64,000 nucleotides of DNA from Meandrina meandrites (Eukaryota > Cnidaria > Anthozoa > Scleractinia > Meandrinidae): NCBI GenBank assembly GCA_963693305.1, contig OY855903.1, forward strand, positions 21,153,755 through 21,217,754. Reading direction: 5' to 3'. The notes beneath the pieces were generated by a model that ran no database searches, was not told where the DNA came from, and saw nothing but the letters and a program-made list of their open reading frames with translations. Both the position numbers and the translations under genes were made by a program. Each line of letters starts with the position of its first letter. Positions within the stretch are counted from its first letter, which is position 1. Shown piece by piece: positions 1 through 11,985 of this stretch.

Positions 1-95
1 CCGTTCGAAAGGCGTTCCACAGGCGAAATTCTCGGCCAAGCCAGGCGGGAAGAACGGGTGAGCCGTTCCAAATTGAAATAGCCGTTCTAATTTGA

Positions 96-167
96 TTCAG
101 ACGCCGATCTTTTCATGTACTTAATTCAAGGAATTAGGTTCGGCTCATGAAAAGATCGGCGTCTGAA
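96..167. repeat. Perfect 22-bp inverted repeat (hairpin of a small transposon)
   Basis: Arms 96-117 and 146-167 are perfect reverse complements around a 28-base spacer. Bases 1-95 repeat the word CCGTTC several times. This looks like part of a short inverted-repeat transposon; no outer ends or target duplication can be fixed because the window starts here. Confidence 0.6.
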
Positions 168-1040
168 CCGGGCCTTACTTGCTCTTCTGCGTGTACACAC
201 GACGCAATTGACTCATTCCGGGACACTTTGTTTACATTACTAGCGAAGGGAAACAGATTCTTCACTCATTCTTGCCGCAAAGATGCGGCGTCTTCTGGCT
301 TTGCGTTAGTTAATACAAGTGTTAACCTAATGGGTTTAAAAGCAGGGTAAGATATTTCCAGTCGAATCCTAACTTCGAACAGAAAATTAAAGATTATAAA
401 TCGCATAAATGTGATTAATAGCAAATACAAGTTGGCGTACCGACCGGTCCTGCGAACGAATAGTTGACTGCAAATTATTCATACGCTAGAACAGACTTTC
501 GTCGTAAACTGTCAATACCGATTAACTAAGTCAATACATTTTATATCTTTTTAAAACTCTAAGGCGATTCTACTTATTTAAACTGTGCATGCTGTGCGAA
601 GGTCAAGAATTTGTGTTCTGTTGCGACACTGCGTGCCGATTACGGAATAAGGAATCTCTTGGTCTATCTTTAAATTTAAATACTCACGCAGATTTCGTGA
701 TAATCTTTTCCCACCTATGACACTGATGTACATAGAGGATATTACACGGTGGCGAGAAGATATGAATTTTATGTTCGAATTTTATGTTCGTTTTTGGCAC
801 GAGAACATTAAATTCAGATCTTTGAGCCAACGTGTAATGTTCTTTTTATTATATGGAGACCAGATGTAATTGAAATTGCCAATTTTTATTTCATTGTTTT
901 CGAAAAATCGAGCTAGTTTTACAAATCACCCTTCGTCTTCACAGAAAATACAAAGCACCCGTGTCCATGAATTTTTTAATTTTTTAAAGTAAAACCAGTG
1001 AGCGGCGCGTCTGCGAACTACTTGAGTTGTAAAACTTTTT
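168..1040. other. Non-coding stretch, no gene recognised
   Basis: AT-rich sequence with stops in every frame and only very short ORFs. I see no splice-bounded coding segment and no repeat pair within it. Confidence 0.5.
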
Positions 1041-1042
1041 TA

Positions 1043-1091
1043 TTTTCTCCTACGCGTTTCGTGTGACTAGCGCACACTTCTTCAGGGAGTT
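1043..1091 (-). ncRNA. Hammerhead-ribozyme-like motif, Penelope type
   Basis: Read on the minus strand: stem I strand CTCC, core CTGAAGA, one extra A, stem II GTGTG/CACAC with a 7-base loop, GAAA, self-complementary ACGCGT for stem III, an A at the cleavage position, then GGAG closing stem I. This is the order of a type I hammerhead with a very short stem III, the kind known from Penelope-like retroelements. Three further copies in the window keep the core while their stems differ in compensating ways. The unpaired A between core and stem II departs from the textbook core, so self-cleavage is not assured. Confidence 0.6.
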
Positions 1092-1364
1092 TAACAATAC
1101 AATCAAGTATACCTGTATATATACCTAGATACAGTTCTGCATTTCGCAAGAAACAACACCTACGGATTTGCGTATACAAACCGCTCGGTAATGCGTCTAG
1201 GAAACAGGCGAAAAAATATTATTAAGGTGTGACATATTTTAAGTGTGACATAACTATTTGGGGCCCACGCTTTCTAAGCGCTTTTGGCCATGACTTTATC
1301 AATGCGAAAGGAGCTTAATTTTTAACTGAGTAGTAATCTACTCTTTGTAAACCTTTTTCCGCAG

Positions 1365-1496
1365 CAGATCGTGAAGAAGAAATGCCCTTCATTTCACATA
1401 AAGTCTCTGATCTCCTTGTTGTCTCTGTTTGTGATGTCATTGTTGGTTTTCTGTGCCACAGCAGAAAACAAAACCAATCAACCATCCTACAAAATG
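1365..1496 (+). pseudogene. Gene A exon 1: signal-peptide exon of CTHRC1-like gene, frameshifted
   Basis: This exon aligns with the leader exons of C, D and E: acceptor TTTTTCCGCAG before 1365, the shared AAAGTCTCT block, the GTGATGTCA block, and donor GTAAGT at 1497. The expected ATG (1382) is 49 bases from the GTGATG block; C, D and E have 45. That net +4 puts the ATG out of frame with the phase-0 junction to exon 2. The correct frame still encodes a hydrophobic stretch ending in CATAENKT, but its first ATG is at 1434, leaving only about 10 residues before the likely cleavage site. An upstream exon supplying a start in this frame would rescue it, so complete inactivation is inferred and not proven. 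Confidence 0.65.
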
Positions 1497-1748
1497 GTAA
1501 GTGACATCTTATTGCATTACGTGTCAAATATTAATTTCTGAGATAAGTGAACGGCATTTCTTTGCAAAGATTGTGGACATACTAGATCCGGCCACGTCTA
1601 ATAGATAAATTTTATAATTTTGACATTTTGGGTCTTGATTTAATATATCTACTTTAATAGATAAAAATTGCGAAATTTTAAAAAGTCCATATTTGCTTAG
1701 TCGGTGTTTGTTATAATACATTTAGAGACTAGAGAGCTGGACTATTAA

Positions 1749-2569
1749 GAGGGAGTCTCTCTAATTTTCGACCGGTCGGTTCCGGATCGAAAAATCAAAT
1801 CGCCTGATTTTTTGTGAGGTGAAAGGCCTTCATGCCAAAGTAACAAAACCACAATCTTTTTGGTTCTTGGCTTAAGGTTTTTTCCGCTAGAGCTAAAAAT
1901 AATTTTGAACGAATTTTGCTCGCGCGCGACCGAAAATCAAGACGATTGTTTACCTTTTTTAAGCGATCGGTGAAAAGCAAGGACAAACTGTACCGCCATA
2001 ATTTTTACATAGCAAGAAAGATCTACTTCTATTTTATGAGCTGTAGGAGTTTCAAGCAATTTGAAGTTAATCTATAGGCATTCTATGATATTACTCACGC
2101 CTATGTTAGGAGGCTCGAGGGACAACCCGAAAATTGGTCATTTTGTGGACCTCTTTTCTCAGCTGGCGGATAAAATCAAAACATGGCAGTTACATCAATG
2201 TAAAGCCTTAACCTTCCGCTACACGAATATGTAAAAAAAATATTGTCTATGACACCTTTCTTGTAAATGTCGAGGGGATAATTTTTCCTAATTTTGAGAA
2301 ATTATCAAAAACAACACTAAATCGCTAATTGTTTAAAATTTGAATACCTTGGACCAATACCGGTCTTACATCAAGAAAACTAAAGAAAAGTAAACTGAAA
2401 CATTAGGGAATAGAAATAAAAAGCCATATTCAATAGTGTTTTCAATTTTTAGTTCGCCGTTTCATTTTATTGGGAGGAGAGTGATCATCGGCTCATTAAA
2501 TATTCACCGAACAGTGAAATTCGATCCAAACCAGAACTGTCAAATTTCATATCGCACTGGCCGTCTTAA
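1749..2569 (+). repeat. Left terminal inverted repeat of the large element, outer part
   Basis: Reverse complement of about 12342-13155. The short ORF at 1795-1986 on the minus strand is nearly identical to the one at 12918-13109 on the plus strand, and 2436-2569 matches 12345-12477 inverted. The arm is broken at 2566-2569 by the nested element. Confidence 0.85.
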
Positions 2570-2999
2570 AGGTCAAATGCAACGAAATTGGGAAATTTTT
2601 CTTTTGTCCAAAAACCTGTCCTAAATGGCAACACTAATCATAACCAACTCTCAGAATTGGTTTTTGTGCGAATTGTGGCGCTCAGGAGATGAAAATCCGA
2701 CGATTTCCGACGGCTTTACGAAAACGAACCAAAAATAGCCGCGCTTGGAATGGTAACGAATAAAGGTATTTGTGACGTCACGTGTGGTGAGCTTGTTTTC
2801 ACATGTTTCCTTGAACCCCATAAATTCCCTTGCAAATCCTTCAGAATCCTCGGGTTTGTTCGATGGATTTCCAGAGTTAATGGACTAGCCGTTGGTTGAA
2901 ACCGATGAAGACCTTCATTCGAGCTTTCAAAATGTCCAAATACAGCCTTATCTGTTCGAATCACAGATATCGGCCAATGTATGTAAGTCAATTTTTCGG

Positions 3000-5430
3000 G
3001 TGAATCCGACTCGGCGAGTGAACAAGATGGCGGTTATGATATCAAGAACGAAGAAATTGGCCAGGTAGATTGGTGAGCCTAATAAATACAATAACAACTG
3101 CTGTTAAGTCTATGTCTTGCTTTTATGCTTCTATGCAATTACTTATTCGACAGTAAAATATGTTATGGATGTGTGTTTGCGTTTCTGGAAATCATGGCCA
3201 ACCGGGCAGCTGTCATGCCATGATATTTTTACTGAAAGCCATGCAGTTTGCTCGCTAGATTAACACAGCTTGAAATATCTGACAAACATCTGCTTTAAGC
3301 ATCAGAGGTCTGCTTGGTGTTGTGTGTTCTTTACTGTCTTTATGCATCATGTAGGTGATTAAGTAGGTTAGCAGCACCCTTTATGCACCAGTCAATGTAA
3401 CTCCCCCAACCCCGGGACTATGCGGGGAATTTATACTTCCATGTAAACTGGCTTTTATATTACATACTAGATGAGTTTTGAAATTACTTCTTCAATAAAG
3501 TGGGGAATGATCTGATGCATGTTGTGTATTTGATCCTCTGTAACTGCTTTTTTTATCCTTTACAAAGATTTTGTTTTAGCACTATTTAATTTGCTAAATA
3601 TATATTGTTAAGATATCTAAATTGTTTTAATGGGATGGGATAGAGTTTTAGGATGAAGTTTAAATATCTGCAAAATATGTATGTTCCTATGGTGCTGACA
3701 CAGGACACATCACAGCAGCATGTAGCAGGGATAAATTCACAATGTACACACGTGATATGTACCACGAAGTCCCTGCTGCGCATATCCTTGTATGTATATC
3801 TGTTTTTGTCCATGCTGCATGTTGCTGTGAGATGTTGATCCTGCAATTTGACCCTTTTTGTGTCAGTCAGTTCCTTTGCTTTATGCATTTAGTAGTATTT
3901 GTTACATCATACATTTGTTATAACTTGTCTCAGCCTGCTAAGGGGGCAAGATAAAAACGTGGCATCCATGACAGGTTTCGTTGTGCTTTGGTTGTCCCAC
4001 AACAGTATAATTTCTTTCCTTTTGGTTATGGGTGTATGGGGTTGGAGGTTGTGGGGGGGGGGGGGGGGGGGGTGGCATTGTGAAGTCACAAAATTTAATC
4101 AAGAGGTCTTTGTTATCAGGTATCAGTGGTGTACAGTTACTTTTAGAAAGCCTGGGCATATTGATCATAATATTGATTTTAAGGTCAAATCCGTTTCAAA
4201 CACTGCATGATAAGGGATGCTTTACCCAGGACAGGAGAGGGGGAACTCTCAAGAATTTGGCTGGAAGTATGCTTCAAGACCTTTCAAACCTGTACCCTTT
4301 TTCAGACCAAACAAAGTATTTCCCCTCCATATTTCAGACCTAGCACAGACAATGATCAAATAGTATCCGTGGATGCATTTTCCATTTTCTACCTTAAACC
4401 AGACCAGATCTTGCTTGTCAAGGGATGAAATACAAATAGAGGTTTCTTCTAAAAGTATTCCCAATTCTTGGCCAAAGCTCACAAAAAATGGTCAATATTT
4501 TTAATACCCTATTTCAGAATTGCTCCAAAACCATACCCTGTGGCACCAAACACACCCATATATGTACCCTCAAAGCTGTCAATGAGGAATTTTTCAAAGG
4601 CCTGTGGGGCTGACAAAATTATGAAGAGTATTAGTTACAGTAATACTATTTATTTAAGGTTATGATACATGTACTGGAGTGGTTGCTGATTCTCCTATGA
4701 GCCAGTGGGTCTTGATAAAAGTACTCAACAACAACAAAAAAGTGAGCTAGTCTAGCCAGGTTTTTGCCTTTGATTTCTCCTAAATATATACCAGGAATTA
4801 AAACTGAATTACCATTCAGTTTTACAAACCAGTTTAAAGGCCAGATTAGGCCTGATTTGCAGCTGATAATGAGCGCGAGGAAGTACACCAAATAAAGAAT
4901 TTGCAATGTAACAGATGGTGTAAAATGTCAGGCCTGTAGGGCCCACGAGCCTTGGAAGTTTGCTCATTGTAAAAAAACAATTATCAAAATAAATATATAA
5001 AGGGAAATGGTATTTCTGTGCTTCTACTATTTGCATTCAATATGGTCATGGGGGTTGAAGGTCCACCATTTGTAGATTCGTGTGGTATATTTCGGACCAA
5101 ATTGTGTGATTCTAGGTTAATTTCAATGATACATTCTACCTAATGTCCTTCACTTTTACTTGCCTTGTTTCCTAAGAAACTGTCTTCAAAATGTACAAAA
5201 TGCTAAGATAACCTATGCTTTCAAAATTTCCTGGGGGAGGAAACCGCCAGACCCCCCTAAGTTCTCGTGCCTGCGGCACTCAGGATTAAGTGCCAGAGGC
5301 GCTCATGTGCACCCCCCCCCCCCCCCCCCCCCCCCATGCAAAATCCTGGCTACGGGCCTGAATATGTATGGGGCTGATTTACATTGTAAAATGATTGCTG
5401 GCCAAAAATTAAGCAGGTAAATAGATCATT
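3000..5430. other. Interior of nested transposon: repeat-derived, no gene
   Basis: All ORFs are short and overlap each other in different frames. A run of 20 G lies at 4053-4072 and a run of 24 C at 5312-5335. The stretch 4205-4640 contains phrases such as CCCTATTTCAGA that recur inside the element at 40293-41553, so it is probably a decayed relative of that family. Confidence 0.5.
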
Positions 5431-5437
5431 TTCTTAT

Positions 5438-5440
<3 letters not shown>

Positions 5441-5473
<33 letters not shown>

Positions 5474-5570
5474 AAGTGCAGGGAATGTCATGGAAAAAGG
5501 CTTAATGTCATTTACATGTGGGAGAATTCCCTATATAAGCCTCCATTGTAAGCTAGTTTCAGTCCAATAC
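5441..5570. mobile_element. Small inverted-repeat element (MITE)
   Basis: The 33-bp arms 5441-5473 and 5538-5570 are reverse complements with about two mismatches, starting GTATTGGACT. No clear target duplication is seen. Confidence 0.6.
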
Positions 5571-5667
5571 CGAGGATACGAAAATGGTCTATTGGCCTTC
5601 AACTCCTCCACAAATGAATATTGCCAGAAAATCGTTGTATGTACATTTGCCTTGGGCACCAACAATA

Positions 5668-5863
5668 GGGACCTTCAGATTGGAGTATGAGTACGACTTT
5701 CGAATTTCAATCCAGTTATGTTCCCAAAGCCCTCACTCCTCCCTGTTGCTGACCAGTTGCGAAGAAGACTACTGGGAGGAGATTGGAGTAAAATGTGACT
5801 ATCTAATGTATAAGCACTAGGTTTGAAGTCATACTTGTACTCGCACAATGATCTGAAGGTCCC
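5668..5863. mobile_element. Small element with GGGACCTTCAGAT ends
   Basis: The ends GGGACCTTCAGAT and ATCTGAAGGTCCC are inverted copies. The flanks are ATA and TTA, compatible with a diverged three-base A/T target as in PIF/Harbinger-type MITEs. The interior is non-coding. Confidence 0.5.
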
Positions 5864-6362
5864 TTATATTAAGCCAGGAGGACTTCTGTTATTGTATTTT
5901 GCATTCATAATAAATTTCAAATAGCAAACAATTCAAGTCTCCCTCGAGATCAAGAAGCAGTTTCATTAAATGTTTTATTGTTCTGTACATTAAAACCATT
6001 ATTATTATTCAATATCTACACTATTTAGTTTTTTTAGACGATCAACATAATATAGAAGAATGTAGAAGCATCCGACCAGTCACAACACATGGTGCATGCT
6101 ACAAGCCTACAAGTAAATTAAATTTCTGTAAATTTATTCAATATTTCCTTGCTGTACTTCAAATATTATACAGGCGTCGTGATTCACAGTTTAAGTTATA
6201 ATTTTGGTAGAAGTTTATGAAGTGACTAGGGTTATATTAAGAAAGTAGTCTGTGCATCTGTAAGGTTAAGTCCGAGGCAATACACCTGTACAGCGTTTAT
6301 TTCATAAGCGACTTTACCTCTAGCTCCAGTGTAGCTTTCTCCCAAAGGATTTCGCATTAGTG

Positions 6363-6383
6363 CAACCCTCCAAGTTGCGACCA

Positions 6384-6426
<43 letters not shown>

Positions 6427-7986
6427 ATTAGAACGCAAGTCGCCAGCTCGGCGACTAAAATTAACGTGACCTATGCGTCAGGAGCTTGAGCGGACTATCG
6501 TCCGGAGCGAAGAAAAAACGTTCTGAGCGTTAAGAATTCACTTTGCAAAGCTAGTTGTTGTGGATTTTGACCTACAGAAATGGAGACTGAATACACCGTA
6601 CACCGTGCACACCGTAAACAAAGATCAAGGAATTGCATTCAGTTGAGCTCAGTGGGACGCGACGAAATTCGTTCCACTCGACTGAAAAGAAGGGGAAATG
6701 CAAAAGCTTGTAAAGCTCGACGGTGACGGGATCTACAAATACTGTAAACACCCGCAGATAAGCTGCACCCTGAATTTATCAACTTAAATTTTGGAAAAAA
6801 AAGTTTTTCTAAAAGAGTCTTCAGAAGTCGTCTTCATCGAATGCAACTCACTATGGCAATCAAACGTCTCACCCACAATTTTAGCGTTTTAATATAATGA
6901 GCATCATTTCCTTTAACTTTGACATATGACTGATCTTTTTCTGGTACTCGTTGACAGGTATTTCTTCATTCAACACTTTTTTTCCACAAATTCTTGCGAA
7001 CAAGAACGCGCGTGCTTACTGGTGTTTACGTTTGTCGAACGTTCGTAGCTTAGTAACCAGGCATTAGATCGAACACGTTGGGACTAGGCCGAGAACGATG
7101 TTTGTTTACTCAAGTTTCAAGATGGAGGAAGATGGAGGGAGATTCTGCTGTTCGTGGCTATCGTGACCCAAAAACAGATTTCAGAGCCAACTATCGGAGA
7201 TAAACTTGTTGCATAAAGAGAGTTTTGTAATCAATTTGTCATCGAAGAACTAAACGGCAAAGTTCGACCACACAAATACTCGAGAATAGCGTGGAATTTT
7301 CTCGCTCGTGGAGGCCGGGGATCGATTATTGTTGAAGTTTATTTCAGGCCGTCGACGACGCAACCAGCTTCGTGGGGGAATGGAAATTTTGTGCTGTGTG
7401 ACGTTTTCCTGTTCTAGAAAAGCGACCATAAACCGCTTAAAGGATCTGCTAACGAAGGCTTCCATAAAAGTGTCAATTCACTGAAATGTGCGGCAACTTT
7501 TTTAAATGTTCCTGCAGATAAGCCGCACCCCCGGCTTACGTCCAGATGTATTTGAGAAACGTATTTTGTTTCTGTGGACTCGAAAATACTTCACTTAAAA
7601 GCAAACTTGATAACACAAGCACTTGCCATCATTAAAACATGTGCATATTGATTCTATAAATAAAAAACCGTGATGAAAAGCGGCTTGCAGTTGTAAATAA
7701 ATTTCACTTGTGTGAACGAACCTGGGTTTATTTTCAAATTGTCAAAGATTTCATCAATAAATGTACGCGTTGAGTTTTCGCGTTCTGCGGTTCGCATATT
7801 TTTGTAAAATTAAATTTTTCGTAGAGCTCTACGTTTTTAGATAAATTATAATAAGATTATTATTTATTATTAATTAATTATTAATTTATGCATATATTTT
7901 GGCGACTAAAATTTTTCACTGGCGACCAAACTTGAATAGTCAGTGGCCAAATGGCCACTAAGGAAAAAAGTTAACTTGGAGGGTTG
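6363..7986. mobile_element. 1.6-kb element with CAACCCTCC ends and 5-bp target duplication
   Basis: The ends CAACCCTCCAAGTT and AACTTGGAGGGTTG are inverted, and TAGTG flanks both sides (6358-6362 and 7987-7991). Just inside both ends the motif GGCGACTAAAATTTT recurs in opposite orientation. No transposase ORF is seen. CA-starting ends with a short duplication would fit some hAT-like groups, but the assignment is uncertain. Confidence 0.65.
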
Positions 7987-8574
7987 TAGTGCCTTGCTAA
8001 ACGGCTTTCTTTCCAAGTTGGCAATAGTTGGTGCAGCGCCAGGTCTCATTCGAAGTTTTTGGAACGCGAACTCGGACAATAGTGCAGAATTCTGCTCGAA
8101 GCTTTCAGAGAAAAATATGGCGGATGATAATGACATGCAGTTGGCGTAAAATCCCCGGTAAAATCCTCTCCTTTTTTCTTTCTAAACCATCCTTACATCG
8201 CTCCTCGTCTTTTAGAGGACATTTCGAATGTTGCAATGGCTTAATCGGAATTTTAAATATTGAAACAACCCAATGGAAAATCAAAACAACAACACTTGGT
8301 TGACCTTGGTTATGCTTTCGTTCTTATTGCGCGGGGAAGCTCGCCACATATGACGTCACAAGATCCATTTACGACAATTTTCCGAAGTTTCACCGAACCG
8401 TTCCGTTTGTGAAGCGAAGAAAAAGAGCTGTTTTCAACGTCGAAAATCTCGGCGACGTTTTAACCAAATCGTTTAAAACTTCGGATTATGATTATTCTAG
8501 GTATTTTCTTTCATTGTAACTTAAAATGGGTCTAAAATAAAATTTGGCCAAATTTCGTTGCATTTGACCTTTAA

Positions 8575-8937
8575 TTTCATTGAATCTCGTTTCAAATCAC
8601 ATTTGTACACAAAACGAATATCCTGAAAATGCTATTTTGTTGTTGTGTTTAAGTTTAAGCCAAATCTGAGCTTTGAATACGCACTTAGAATACAAACGGA
8701 GTTCACTCACGATTTACTCGACCACTGTCAACACTGAATCGAAATTCATTTTCTCTGATTGTTGGACTATAAATTGACTTAGTTTACCTGAGTTCGAAAA
8801 GGCTTTTCCCCTTTTTCTTTTGACTTTTTCTGTTGGTGATGCATTTAAATGACCGGTGCAATTTGGAGCTTTGATTCAATGAACGAACTACCAGTCCGGT
8901 TCTGGCCCTATCTGTCACGCAACACTCGGCGGTGAAA
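8575..8937 (+). repeat. Left terminal inverted repeat of the large element, inner part
   Basis: Reverse complement of about 12003-12345 at high identity. It ends near GGCCCTATCTGTCACGC, after which the two arms diverge. Confidence 0.85.
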
Positions 8938-8949
8938 TTTCCCAGGGTT

Positions 8950-11900
8950 AGGGAGTACTCATAATTTTCTTGCACATGAGGTCCAATCCCCTTAAAATAC
9001 TTAAAACGGGGGTACACCAGGTGCTCTTACGTTGGGGTCAACTTCTTCTATCTTCTATCCCTTCTTTGGACCTCTTAAAATGTCACTTAAATTCACGTTT
9101 ACCCTTTCGGTGGCTGTGTTCGAGATATTTTTGAAAGGTCCTTTCAAATACCTAAATTTTATCCTTTTGTCTACTTCAACTCATAAAAAAACCTTACCTT
9201 TTTATAAAGCTGCAGCCTGAAAAAGGTATCCCTTCTGGGAGAGAACTTCTCACTTTTGTCCGAACGTTTTCGATGATTTAAGCCTTAAATGTTCTTAAAC
9301 AGGAGCAGAACCAGGATTTTTCTAAGCAGGGGTGCAGATATTATTTTTGTTTGCAGAATGCCAGTTGTATTAGAAAGCCTCCCCGCACCGCCTGCACCCT
9401 CCCCTAGATCCACCCCTGTGAAAATAGTTTTATTTAAACTGATATGTACATGTTCACGTCACGTTCATGGGTGAATACAATGTTTGTTCTAGGTCTTATT
9501 TGATTAAAGATTCACGACTTGATTCTTCATTTAGTATATACACATATTTGTCACTTACAACGAATAGATTACAACTATAGGCATAAAATTTGTTCGTAGC
9601 CAAATTTCAGCCTTGGGTACGTTCTAAGGATGTTTTTAATTTTTGTCCTTTTTCAGCCTCGACGTTCTTATAAAAACGATTCTTATAAAATAGAACGTAC
9701 TTTACTATAGTGACTATAGGGAGATCCCCTCCCCCAGTAAATATATCTTATAAGTCTGGGCCCAGTTTTTCAAACAGTGGATAACCCTATCCACTGGATA
9801 AGTACTGATGAAACAAATTAAATAAACAAGTAAGTATCCTTGGTCACTCCTGCAAATAGGAATGGAATCACGTATCTATATCTCACCGATAGCATTTGTA
9901 TTTATACAGATATTGGGTTATTTTTTAAAGTTCCTGTTTGGTGGGACTTGTTTTAAAACAAAGCGATATTTAACAGCTGTTGCTTTATCCCGGGTGATCC
10001 TGCCTGATTTAAAGTTGCAGCTAATTGGTAGCATTGGCGGACCCCATGGAGGGGATAGTGAGGGAGACGATTAGCCTGCGCAGTTGGTGGGATTAGTGGG
10101 CACAGTGAATTTTTCTCGTGCGGGTGAAGCCCGCGTCGCTGAGCGGCCGAGCCGCGAGTGATCTCAACTTGACTCCTCACCAAACCCCTCGCTGCTTGGC
10201 GGCCAAGACCAAAGCATGCGGCCGCTAAAAAAAGCACTCGCTCGCGAAATCCTGCCAGCTACGCAGGCTAGGAGGCGATTTAATCTTTCAGTAAGGTAAC
10301 TTTTAAGTTTTTGGCCACCAGCTTGTACGCAAATAAGTAGATGAAATAACCGGTTTTTTGATGATCGAAGGACCAAGGCAGTGCTATTTTATGACAGCAT
10401 TAGCGGTTATTTTTTCAATACCACCACCTTAATTGTACCCAAGTTTGGATCCCGCACTGAGTAGGTCAAAATAAATTCTTATTGAATAATCCAGACGAAA
10501 ACTGGAGGATGTTGGAGGGGACCACATAGTTTTCTGAAGAACGAAGGGGGGATCAGCCGTAATTGACAGGGATTAAGAGGATGAGGGGGGGGGGGGGGGG
10601 GGGGGGACCAGAAAAAAGTCTGAGAATTTCATGTGGCGGAGGAATCGCCGTAAATAACTTGAACCGTGCCAATTGATCGCCTCCTTTTATGCTACTATTA
10701 TGTTTTGGCTTCTGCGTGCTCTTATCCAGGCACGATCTCATCACATAAATAATCGTTGTGCAATGGCTTGAAATTGTTTAAGTTCTGTATTTCAAATGTT
10801 AAAGTTCCATGTGTCAAATTCTTTAAAGAGGCATTTTAATAAGAGCCAATGGAAACGTTTGTTAAACGCGGCCGAACGGTGCGATATTATTGAAAACAAC
10901 AACAACAGCAACAATCACGATTGTTGATCTTTCTCCATGCGAAATAGAAACTTCCTCTTCAGGTTCAATTCATTAGAGATGTTGTCAACTTATTTTAGGC
11001 TCTCTGCAGTTCTTCGTAGAGCACCATTACTCGCTCTTGAGCTTTCTGAAAATATTCCAGCTCATCACTTGCGAACAGTTTTTTGGTATGGTGTTCTCTA
11101 CATCATGATATAGAACCTTTCGATTGCTGTCGGTGAATGATAACAAATCGGCTGCGCAATTCAAGGCGTCCTTGACATTTTACTGCCATCCGCACTTGCA
11201 ATAAACTTGATATTTTGTGGTGGCTTGGAAAGGAGGGGCGGGGATCATGAAAGCTTCCAATGAGGGGGGATCATTCAAATGCTATATACTTTATGGGGAT
11301 ATCAGGTGAATGCTACGTTGTAGCAAAAACAATCCCCCGCACCACGCCTCCCCCCCTCCCCGCTCCAGACGATAAATAATGACCGGTCCCTTAAACAAAG
11401 TTAAAATAATAGTTATGTCAGTCATAGTAGACACATATATTACACATAGCATCAACCAACGGATAGAGCAAAGGTACGAAAAAGCTTCATTGCCCAGCAT
11501 TACATTTCTTGCTTTGGCACTGCTAACGGTTATTTACTTTTTGTATAACCTTATTATGACTTCAAGACTGTATAAGCAACATTTTCATCTCTTGCAAATA
11601 TGGCTGGCTATTCTGAATTAAACCCAAAAAGGTGTTGAATATCTATCTCACAAAACTTGCAACATACTACACTACAAGCACACTCCACCACCGCTCATCT
11701 CTTCAGACTTCTCAAACTTTCTATGCCCTCTTTATATTTGTCCCTTATAATACGCAATCCTTGTTCCAAAATGCACACTACATCCAAATTTCCGCAGTAC
11801 ATTCATAGCTTTGACTACACCAAATAATTACAAATAAAACAAGCAAAAATTAGTGTTTTTCTGTCCTGTGCACTTCAACAATATTTTCTAGACAGCTTTG

Positions 11901-11985
11901 TTCTAAGGATTCGAGGCAACATTTTAAACGATGATGAAAACTGATATTCTCAATGAGCTTCAATTGCAAGAGTGGTCTTGTTTCA
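8950..11985. other. Unique core of the large element: no gene recognised
   Basis: Short ORFs only, none resembling a transposase. It holds the element at 10072-10270, a G run at 10585-10606, and near 11350-11393 a lone right end (terminating GACCGGTCCC before TTA) of the same family as the elements at 24802 and 51237. Confidence 0.5.
10072..10270. mobile_element. Small element with TAGCCTGCG ends and 9-bp target duplication
   Basis: Starts TAGCCTGCG and ends CGCAGGCTA. The flanks GGAGACGAT (10063-10071) and GGAGGCGAT (10271-10279) agree at 8 of 9 bases. A second copy with the same ends and an exact 9-bp duplication is at 26253-26376. GC-rich interior, no ORF. Nine-base duplications are typical of Mutator-like elements; that link is inference. 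Confidence 0.7.

Larger units (their letters stand above)
2570..8570. mobile_element. Second TTAA-target transposon nested in the left arm of the first
   Basis: Begins AGGTCAAATGCAACGAAATT and ends with its reverse complement, flanked by TTAA at 2566-2569 and 8571-8574. Removing it restores a continuous left arm of the outer element, which proves the nesting order. Similarity between the two ends continues in patches for about 230 bp; TGTGACGTCA near 2770 and near 8350 is one example. No transposase is recognised. The interior carries further small elements (5441-5570, 5668-5863, 6363-7986) and homopolymer tracts. Confidence 0.8.

Noticed and set aside
9750..9810. CAGTGGATAACCCTATCCACTGG palindrome as an operator-like site
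   Set aside because: The phrase is typical of a dispersed animal repeat and lies within transposon DNA; no regulatory role is supported.
9953..10237. 94-codon minus-strand ORF
   Set aside because: Spans the GC-rich TAGCCTG element and its flank; composition reflects the element, not a protein.
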